Shown here piece by piece: positions 6,595 to 11,459 of a stretch of 11,459 bases of DNA. Both the position numbers and the translations under genes were made by a program. The notes below the pieces were generated by a model that did no database searches, was not told the DNA's origin, and was given only the letters and a program-made list of their open reading frames with translations. Position 1 is the stretch's first letter, and the number at the start of each line of letters is the position of its first letter. This DNA is from an uncultured Chromatiaceae bacterium (lineage in GTDB: Bacteria; Pseudomonadota; Gammaproteobacteria; Enterobacterales; Alteromonadaceae), in the NCBI GenBank assembly GCA_946482325.1, contig CAMLRA010000134.1:1-11459 (forward strand), written 5' to 3'.

Positions 6595-6843
6595 ATGAAC
6601 GACACCACCGCACGCCCGGCATTACCAGACCGTTTATCAGTCCAACCGCGCAGCCCGTTTTACAACGCCGCTGTGTTTGAATTTGATATCGGTATTCGCC
6701 TGAACGGCAAAGAACGTTTTGACGTCGAAGAATATTGCATCAGCGAAGGCTGGGTCAAAGTACCAGCCGGCAAAGCAGTAGACCGCCGTGGTCAGCCATT
6801 GCTGATGACGATGAAAGGCACCGTCGAAGCCTATTACCGCTAA
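6595..6843 (+). CDS. DUF3297 family protein
   Basis: An 82-residue protein starting at ATG 6595. Its sequence follows the conserved pattern of the DUF3297 family over its whole length: PDRLSVQPRSPFY (11-23), GIRLNGKE (33-40), EEYCISEGWVKVPAGKAVDR (45-64) and a final GTVEAYY. These are small cytoplasmic proteins of unknown function common in Proteobacteria; length and single Cys48 fit the family. The longer frame back to TTG 6535 is rejected because it would start inside the promoter and its added residues lie outside the family pattern. The ribosome site is weak. The gene appears monocistronic, with its own promoter and a strong terminator. Confidence 0.85.
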   Translation: MNDTTARPALPDRLSVQPRSPFYNAAVFEFDIGIRLNGKERFDVEEYCISEGWVKVPAGKAVDRRGQPLLMTMKGTVEAYYR

Positions 6844-6860
6844 GACACAGCAAAATCTTT

Positions 6861-6899
6861 AAAAACCGCCCGGTGTTGACCAACCTGGGCGGTTTTTTT
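6861..6899. terminator. Bidirectional intrinsic terminator between convergent genes
   Basis: AAAAACCGCCC (6861-6871) and GGGCGGTTTTT (6887-6897) form an 11-bp stem around a 15-nt loop containing GTTG/CAAC. T-runs follow on both strands: seven T on plus (6893-6899) and TTTTTAAA on minus. It serves the DUF3297 gene and, starting just past its stop codon, the minus-strand oxidoreductase gene. Confidence 0.88.
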
Positions 6900-8290
6900 C
6901 AGGCCATGATCTCACTGGCAATCAGCTGTGCTTGCTGGCGTATTTCATGTAACGCGGTACTTTCCCACAATTCGCCGCGCAGCAAAGAACCAATGCCATA
7001 CACAGCCGGATAGACAGCACCAGTACCGTTTTTGAGCCGCAAAGACGTGACATCGGCCGCAAGGCCCAGCCCCAGTGGCCCGGCCGCCAGCGCGCCGGCA
7101 GCGATGGCCTGTTGCAGCGGATGACCGGTCAATTTGCGGTAATCCTGCTCCGGCCCTGTGCAGTTAATGACTAAGTCGGTCTGATAATCAAAGGTTTGCA
7201 CTGCAACATCCCGATGCACGCGGCTGCAAATCTGCAGCATCAGCTGCTCACCAGCCGCCTGAGCCTGCACCACCTGACCGGCATGCACTTCCAATAAGCC
7301 ATACAAACGCTGTTGTTGTAGCTGATCATGTAAATGCAGCGGCACCCGGTGGCGGGCGACGCCCCACAAGTGCCGTAAACGGCGCATAAACATGGTTTTT
7401 TCTGCAGGGCTGAATTGCTGCCAATAACGCTGGGTATGCGGTCTTAACGCGTCGATCAGTGGCTCGGCTGATACGCCTAAACGCCTGACCTGATGCCGGG
7501 CCCGGTTAAACAGCCACAATAGTTGCCGCAGGCTGGCCTTTTCAGGCAGCGCCTGGCTGAATTGACGTAACTGCAGCCCGGGATGACGGTGCGGTAACAT
7601 GCCATAACCATGTGGCGAGACCGACAACACCGGCGTTTTGAGGCCGGCCGCGCGCAGCGATAGCAGCGTATCGACCATCGTCAGACCATTGCCGAGGATC
7701 AGCACTTTGCTATCGGGTTTGAGTTTGCTAAGCCAGGTATCCGACCAGGGGTTTTGCACATACGCCGGATGTTGGATCAGCACCGGCAAAGCAGTCGGAT
7801 GTCGTGGTAATTCATTGCCACATGCCAGCACCAGCGCCGAAAAAGTCTGCCACTGACCTTCACTTTGCAAGCGCGGCGCATCAGGATTTGCCAGCGCCAA
7901 CGCCGTCACTGCGACAGGCTGCAAAACGACCTGCACACCTTGCTGCGCAGCAAAGTTCAGAGCCTCGTGCCAGCGCTCAATCACATAATCTCCGAATAAC
8001 GCACGGGGCAGATAAGCCTGCGCCAGCACTGCCGGCTCGTCCGTCGCAAAAGCCGGCTGCTGTGCCAGCCACTGCAGAAAATCATCTGGTTTGGCCGGGT
8101 CCAGACTCATTTTGCCGGCCGGCACGTTCAGCAAATGCGCTACCTGACGCGACTGATACGCCAGGCCGCGGCCAAATTGACCGCTCTTATCGAAAATGGT
8201 CAGCGACATGCCAGGCTTTGCCTGCTGAATCCATTGAATAGCCACTAAAATTCCGGCTATCCCTCCGCCCACTATTGCAATGTTTTGCAT
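6899..8290 (-). CDS. FAD/NAD(P)-binding oxidoreductase (NAD_binding_9 / YdhS-like)
   Basis: A 463-residue cytoplasmic flavoprotein with two dinucleotide-binding folds. FAD site: VGGGIAG (7-13), then GQFGRGLAY (37-45) and HLLNVPAGKMS (52-62), the hallmark of the NAD_binding_9 (PF13454) group that includes E. coli YdhS. A second motif LGNGLTMVD (199-207) fits NAD(P) binding. INCTGPEQDY (375-384) and the C-terminal YGIGSLLRGELWESTALHEI (431-450) are typical closing motifs of this family. There is no signal peptide or membrane segment. Substrate and reaction are unknown for this group. ATG 8290 is set by the Rossmann motif, which begins four residues in; the ribosome site is weak. It is divergent from the SDR gene and shares a 121-bp intergenic region with it; a candidate promoter lies at 8326-8355. 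Confidence 0.88.
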   Translation of the reverse strand: MQNIAIVGGGIAGILVAIQWIQQAKPGMSLTIFDKSGQFGRGLAYQSRQVAHLLNVPAGKMSLDPAKPDDFLQWLAQQPAFATDEPAVLAQAYLPRALFGDYVIERWHEALNFAAQQGVQVVLQPVAVTALALANPDAPRLQSEGQWQTFSALVLACGNELPRHPTALPVLIQHPAYVQNPWSDTWLSKLKPDSKVLILGNGLTMVDTLLSLRAAGLKTPVLSVSPHGYGMLPHRHPGLQLRQFSQALPEKASLRQLLWLFNRARHQVRRLGVSAEPLIDALRPHTQRYWQQFSPAEKTMFMRRLRHLWGVARHRVPLHLHDQLQQQRLYGLLEVHAGQVVQAQAAGEQLMLQICSRVHRDVAVQTFDYQTDLVINCTGPEQDYRKLTGHPLQQAIAAGALAAGPLGLGLAADVTSLRLKNGTGAVYPAVYGIGSLLRGELWESTALHEIRQQAQLIASEIMA

Positions 8291-8325
8291 CTGTTTTTCA
8301 AACCAACTGCACTGATACCGCCGCT

Positions 8326-8355
8326 GTGATAACTGGCCATCACCCTTCCTGTCAA
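8326..8355 (-). promoter_or_regulatory. Candidate promoter of the minus-strand oxidoreductase gene
   Basis: On the minus strand TTGACA (8355-8350) is a perfect -35 box. TATCAC (8331-8326) is a 4/6 -10 box after an 18-nt spacer. Transcription would begin near 8319, about 28 nt before the ATG. The -10 match is only fair. Confidence 0.4.
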
Positions 8356-8411
8356 TGAAAAAAGCAGTTAAGGTACAGAGCTACCGTGCCTTCTGTTTAC
8401 CGGAGTTTCTG

Positions 8412-9251
8412 ATGTCTCAACCGCCTTCGCCGAAAATCGCTCTGGTCACCGGATGTTCCGGCGGTATTGGTCTGGCTTTGGCGCGTGAGCTGAAGTCTCA
8501 GGGTTATCAGGTATTTGCCACAGCCCGTCAGCCCGGTGATTTGGCACGGCTGCAGGCCGAAGGCTTTGGTGTCTTTGCCCTGGATGTGAACGATCAGCAA
8601 CAAATCGATGCCACTATTACACAGCTGAACGCTCAGCAAGGCCGGCTGGATTTACTGGTTAATAATGCCGGATACGGCGCGATTGGCCCGGTGCTGGATA
8701 TCAGCCCGGAACGTTTGGCGCTGCAGTTTCAGACCAATGTTTTTTCAGTAGTGGCGATGACCAAAGCGGCCCTGCCGCTGCTGCAGCAAAGCCGGGGCAC
8801 TGTGCTCAATATCGGCAGTGTCAGCGCCAGTCTGGTGACGCCTTTTGCCGGCGTTTACTGCGCCTCCAAAGCAGCGTTGCATGCGGTCAGCGAAGCACTT
8901 CGGATGGAGCTTGAACCTTTAGGCGTACAGGTGCTGCTGGCCGTCACCGGAGCCGTCGACACCGGTTTTGCCGACCGCGCCAGCCAGCTGGCAGAACAGG
9001 TACTGTCGGAAGACTCAAGTTGGTGGCCATATCGTGACGGCGTCAGACGCAGAGCCAGAGCCTCACAGGATTTCCCCACTCCGGCCAGCGAATACGCCAA
9101 GGCGTTAGCGAAAGCGCTGCAAAACCCGCAGCGCCAGCTGCATATCCGCGTTGGCCGCGGTAGTTGGTTATTACCGCTCCTCAAAGCCCTGCTACCCGCC
9201 AGTCTGTTGCACCGTATTCTGAAACGTAAATTTGGCCTGTCAGCGCATTAG
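8412..9251 (+). CDS. Short-chain dehydrogenase/reductase (classical SDR)
   Basis: A 279-residue classical SDR. ATG 8412 is preferred because GGAG lies at 8402-8405 with a 6-nt spacer; an upstream in-frame ATG (8355) would add 19 residues not typical of the family. Cofactor motif TGCSGGIG (13-20) is followed by ATAR, where the basic residue suggests NADP(H). Also present are NNAG (84-87) and the catalytic Ser136, Tyr149 and Lys153 (YCASK). The C-terminus has a hydrophobic/basic segment (LLPLLKALLPASLLHRIL, then KRKFGL) that could form a membrane-associating amphipathic helix, as in retinol-dehydrogenase-like SDRs. Substrate cannot be read from sequence. It is divergent from the FAD oxidoreductase, so shared control is possible. 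No clear terminator follows. Confidence 0.9.
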   Translation: MSQPPSPKIALVTGCSGGIGLALARELKSQGYQVFATARQPGDLARLQAEGFGVFALDVNDQQQIDATITQLNAQQGRLDLLVNNAGYGAIGPVLDISPERLALQFQTNVFSVVAMTKAALPLLQQSRGTVLNIGSVSASLVTPFAGVYCASKAALHAVSEALRMELEPLGVQVLLAVTGAVDTGFADRASQLAEQVLSEDSSWWPYRDGVRRRARASQDFPTPASEYAKALAKALQNPQRQLHIRVGRGSWLLPLLKALLPASLLHRILKRKFGLSAH

Positions 9252-9305
9252 CACCTATTGGTCTTTACCTGATAATCCTGAATGTTTTTCAACCACAGCC
9301 TCCAG

Positions 9306-9372
9306 TTAAGACTATCTTAAGCTTCGTCTTCCTTAATGCATTAAGCCAATATGCGAACCTTAAGTTGAACTT
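9306..9372. promoter_or_regulatory. Cluster of TTAAG/CTTAA inverted repeats upstream of the chemoreceptor gene
   Basis: Between the SDR stop and the receptor ATG lie TTAAG-actat-CTTAA (9306-9320), a perfect 14-bp palindrome CTTAATGCATTAAG (9332-9345), a further CTTAAG (9359-9364) and AAGTT-g-AACTT (9362-9372). The repeated half-site suggests an operator or AT-rich promoter region. The partial match GCCAATAT at 9345-9352 to a FliA -10 box has no matching -35. The promoter itself is not resolved. Confidence 0.35.
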
Positions 9373-9386
9373 CATTCGGAGGCCGT

Positions 9387-10685
9387 ATGTTTTTTTCCCG
9401 TCAGAAAACCAGCGAAAACCCAGCGACCTTATATGCCCGAGATTTAGCGTTGCTGGAAAACGACCTCAATGCGATCCGCGCCAATATCGCTTTTATCAGT
9501 TTCACGCCTGAGGGCGCTATTCTCGATGCCAACAAATTGTTTCTCGACTCTGTTGGCTATGAATATGCTGAAGTGACAGGCAAACATCACCGTATCTTTT
9601 GTGACAAAACCTACGCCGGCAGCAGCGCTTATCAGCAATTCTGGCAGCAACTTAACCAGGGGAAAGCCCACAACGGTACTTTTCCCCGCTTGCACAAATC
9701 CGGCAAAGTCATTTATCTGCAGGCCAGCTACTTTCCCGTGCTGGATGATACCGGTCGTGTGACTAAGGTGATTAAACTGGCCAGTGATGTCACCGCAGAC
9801 CAACTGGCTCTGCGCGACCAAAACGCCATTCTCAACGCATTGGATAAATCGCTGGCCGTGATTGAATTCAGCCCGGATGGTCATATCCTGTATGCAAACC
9901 AGAACTTTCTCGATACTGTGCATTATCGTCTGGATCAAATCCGCGGCCAGCATCACAAAATCTTTTGTTTTGACGATTTTTACCGGAAAAATCCCGATTT
10001 TTGGCAAAAACTCAGCAGTGGTCAGCTGTTCTCCGGCCGCTTTGAACGCAAAGATGCCCACGGGCAGCATGTCTGGTTAGAAGCCACTTATAATCCGATC
10101 CGCAACGAACGTGGCGAAGTCTATAAGGTGATTAAGTTTGCTTCCGACATCAGCGTGCGCGTGAATGCTGCGCGTCAGGCGGTGGAAGTGGCTGCCGCTA
10201 CCTCTGAAGAAACCTCCCAAATTACCGACAACGCGGTCAAAGTGTTAAGTGAAGCGGTCGCCACATCGATGCAAATTGCCCGTCAGGTACAACAAGCCGC
10301 CAGCAACGGGGCGCAGTTGAGTTTGCAAGCGAAAAATATCAGCGACATCGTCACCACCATTCGCGGCATCGCCGAACAAACCAATTTGTTGGCGTTAAAT
10401 GCGGCGATTGAAGCTGCCCGGGCCGGCGAATCCGGCCGCGGTTTTGCCGTCGTCGCTGACGAGGTGCGTAAACTGGCTGCCCGCACCGCGGAGGCTACGG
10501 CAGAAATTGCCAAAGTGGTGCAGACCAACACCGGCCTGATCCAGACCATCGACCAGCAACTCAATGCCATCAGCGGGATCGCCGAGCATGGCCAGCATGC
10601 GGTAGAAGATGTCGCCGCCGGCATTAAAGATGTCGGCCAGGGCGTGGCGAATTTTGTTGCTGTGGTTGAGCGCCTGAAGCCGTGA
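9387..10685 (+). CDS. Soluble PAS-PAS methyl-accepting chemotaxis protein (BdlA/Aer-like layout)
   Basis: A 432-residue cytoplasmic chemoreceptor. ATG 9387 has GGAGG at 9378-9382 with a short 4-nt spacer. Residues about 20-140 and 143-262 are two related PAS domains, each with a G[KQ]HH[RK]IFC motif, an FW[QL]-G-G block and a VIK-ASD closing strand. Residues about 265-432 are a short MCP signalling domain with the conserved hairpin tip [20 protein letters not shown] (330-349). There is no transmembrane segment, no HAMP domain and no C-terminal CheR/CheB tether pentapeptide. The layout matches soluble sensors such as Pseudomonas BdlA (biofilm dispersion) and resembles Aer-type energy/redox sensors. 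The signal and any PAS cofactor are unknown. It would act on CheA/CheW. A paralogue starts 281 bp downstream with the same N-terminus (MFFS, then Lys-Thr), so the pair arose by tandem duplication. Confidence 0.92.
   Translation: MFFSRQKTSENPATLYARDLALLENDLNAIRANIAFISFTPEGAILDANKLFLDSVGYEYAEVTGKHHRIFCDKTYAGSSAYQQFWQQLNQGKAHNGTFPRLHKSGKVIYLQASYFPVLDDTGRVTKVIKLASDVTADQLALRDQNAILNALDKSLAVIEFSPDGHILYANQNFLDTVHYRLDQIRGQHHKIFCFDDFYRKNPDFWQKLSSGQLFSGRFERKDAHGQHVWLEATYNPIRNERGEVYKVIKFASDISVRVNAARQAVEVAAATSEETSQITDNAVKVLSEAVATSMQIARQVQQAASNGAQLSLQAKNISDIVTTIRGIAEQTNLLALNAAIEAARAGESGRGFAVVADEVRKLAARTAEATAEIAKVVQTNTGLIQTIDQQLNAISGIAEHGQHAVEDVAAGIKDVGQGVANFVAVVERLKP
9825..9879 (+). repeat. 55-bp segment identical to 11405-11459 (second receptor copy)
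   Basis: From GCCATTCTCAACGCATTGG through GCCCGGATG the two tandem receptor genes are identical at every base, including all third codon positions. Immediately upstream they differ at many sites. The partner copy runs to the window edge, so the full tract may be longer. It encodes the start of the second PAS domain ([18 protein letters not shown]). Confidence 0.95.
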
Positions 10686-10966
10686 CGATTGGCCAACCCG
10701 AAGCGCTGCAACTATTGTCCTGTATACCCTGCACCGCCAGACAGAATATTTTTTTTCAGGCCACTTGTCCCGAAAAGATCCAATGCTATGGTTGTAAAGC
10801 GGTCCAGCGAGCGCTCGCTATCTTGCCGGATCGCAGCAAGTTTTCCGGCATGCCGGTCAACTCCGATGTTTTGTATGATGCCGCTGTGTTGCAGCCAAAG
10901 TCAGTGACTACCTTGGTTAACAGGACGTTGCATCCTTTGTTGTGTTTGCTCTGATACGGAGATCTT
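10686..10966 (+). other. Structured spacer between the two chemoreceptor genes (possible short Cys-rich ORF)
   Basis: 281 bp without a confident gene. It holds a perfect 14-bp palindrome AGCGAGCGCTCGCT (10806-10819). Three bases on, TTGCCGGA begins a 7-bp inverted repeat, TGCCGGA (10824-10830) with TCCGGCA (10844-10850). There is no T-run after it. A frame opens at GTG 10682, overlapping the receptor TGA, and runs 90 codons to TGA 10952-10954, 12 bp before the next receptor. It carries six Cys, including CIPC and CPEKIQCYGCKA. It lacks a ribosome site and uses several rare codons (ATA, AGA, CGA, AGG, CTA), so I give it only about 15% chance of being translated. CGGAG at 10957-10961 is the ribosome site of the next gene. 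Confidence 0.5.
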
Positions 10967-11459
10967 ATGTTTTTTTCCAAACACAAAACGCCTGCTCCAG
11001 CCGCACTGCTTTTTAACTCCAATCAGGCACAGCTGGAAAACGAACTCAATGCCATCCGCAGCAATATTGCTTTTATCAGCTTTAGCCCGGATGGCGATAT
11101 TTTGGATGCCAATAAACTATTCCTCGAAGCCTCCGGTTACAGCTACACCGAAGTGGTCGGCCGGCATCACCGGATATTTTGTGACGAAGCCTACAGTAAA
11201 AGTCCGGATTATTTGCAGTTCTGGCGTGCACTTGCCGCTGGCCAGCCGCAAAGCGGAACTTTTTTGCGCCGGCGGAAAAATGGTGAAGACCTGTATCTGC
11301 AGGCCAGTTATTTCCCGGTTCAGGATGACAGCGGCAAAGTCAGCAAGGTGATTAAAATTGCCTCTGACGTCACGCGCGACCAACAGTTATTACGCGATAA
11401 AAATGCCATTCTCAACGCATTGGATAAATCGCTGGCCGTGATTGAATTCAGCCCGGATG
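10967..11459 (+). CDS. Second tandem PAS-containing chemotaxis receptor, 5' part (cut by window end)
   Basis: An open frame from ATG 10967 to the window edge, 164 residues, with GGAG at 10958-10961 and a 5-nt spacer. It starts MFFSKHKTPAPAALLF and contains one full PAS domain: [36 protein letters not shown] and KVIKIASDVT. It then enters a second PAS ([18 protein letters not shown]). About two thirds of residues match the upstream receptor with no gaps in the PAS1 region, so a PAS-PAS-MCP protein of similar length is expected. No membrane segment is visible. It was probably produced by tandem duplication. Separate expression is possible because 281 bp and a palindrome-rich spacer lie between the genes. 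Confidence 0.9.
   Translation, partial: MFFSKHKTPAPAALLFNSNQAQLENELNAIRSNIAFISFSPDGDILDANKLFLEASGYSYTEVVGRHHRIFCDEAYSKSPDYLQFWRALAAGQPQSGTFLRRRKNGEDLYLQASYFPVQDDSGKVSKVIKIASDVTRDQQLLRDKNAILNALDKSLAVIEFSPD

Noticed and set aside
7804..8241. 145-codon plus-strand frame antisense to the FAD oxidoreductase
   Set aside because: Low-complexity Ala/Pro/Ser/Arg composition, and the minus-strand protein has clear family motifs across the same bases.
8355..8411. Upstream ATG extending the SDR by 19 residues
   Set aside because: The ATG at 8412 has a proper GGAG site and places the Rossmann motif at the usual distance.
9345..9352. GCCAATAT as a FliA (sigma-28) -10 box for the chemoreceptor
   Set aside because: No TAAA-like -35 element is found 11 nt upstream; the bases there are GTCTTCCT.
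9390..9396. Seven-T run right after the start codon, shared with 10970-10976, as a phase-variation tract
   Set aside because: Seven T is short for slippage-based switching. The run encodes the conserved MFFS start in both copies, so inheritance from the duplicated ancestor explains it.
9444..10070. 208-codon minus-strand frame antisense to the first chemoreceptor
   Set aside because: The plus strand clearly encodes PAS domains here. The antisense frame is a by-product of codon bias and has no family features.

Overview
The window looks like chromosomal DNA of a free-living Gram-negative gammaproteobacterium. Evidence for this is an outer-membrane TonB-dependent receptor, a lipoprotein with a lipobox, a CysA-type ATPase, a DUF3297-type small protein and soluble PAS-PAS chemoreceptors. 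The protein style suggests the Alteromonadales/Rheinheimera neighbourhood, but that is an impression and no marker gene is present. No rRNA, tRNA, CRISPR array, transposase or phage gene was seen.

Layout: (1) 1-3794, a likely phytate-use operon. The 3' part of a TonB-dependent receptor gene is followed 16 bp later by a beta-propeller phytase lipoprotein. (2) 3795-4049, an intergenic stretch with a long imperfect hairpin and a second small inverted repeat. (3) 4050-5242, a 43-codon small ORF overlapping (ATGA) a cysA-like sulfate/thiosulfate ABC ATPase that has no permease or binding-protein genes beside it. (4) 5265-5918, a large element made of two diverged copies of a roughly 270-310 bp repeat in inverted orientation, each with its own hairpin. 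(5) 6094-6843, a small exported protein of unknown function and a DUF3297 protein with a recognisable promoter, closed by a bidirectional terminator. (6) 6899-9251, a divergent pair: a minus-strand FAD/NAD(P)-binding oxidoreductase and a plus-strand short-chain dehydrogenase/reductase. (7) 9387-11459, two tandem soluble PAS-PAS-MCP receptors (BdlA/Aer-like layout), the second cut by the window end.

How the genes fit together: receptor plus phytase is a coherent surface system that would release phosphate from phytate and import a product or phytate-bound metal. The sORF-cysA unit implies sulfate import with partners encoded elsewhere. The chemoreceptor pair is a local gene duplication; a 55-bp stretch of perfect nucleotide identity inside otherwise diverged copies suggests gene conversion. 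The most unusual items are the ~650 bp inverted-repeat element, the sORF coupled to an orphan cysA, and the chemoreceptor pair with its structured, possibly Cys-rich-coding spacer.
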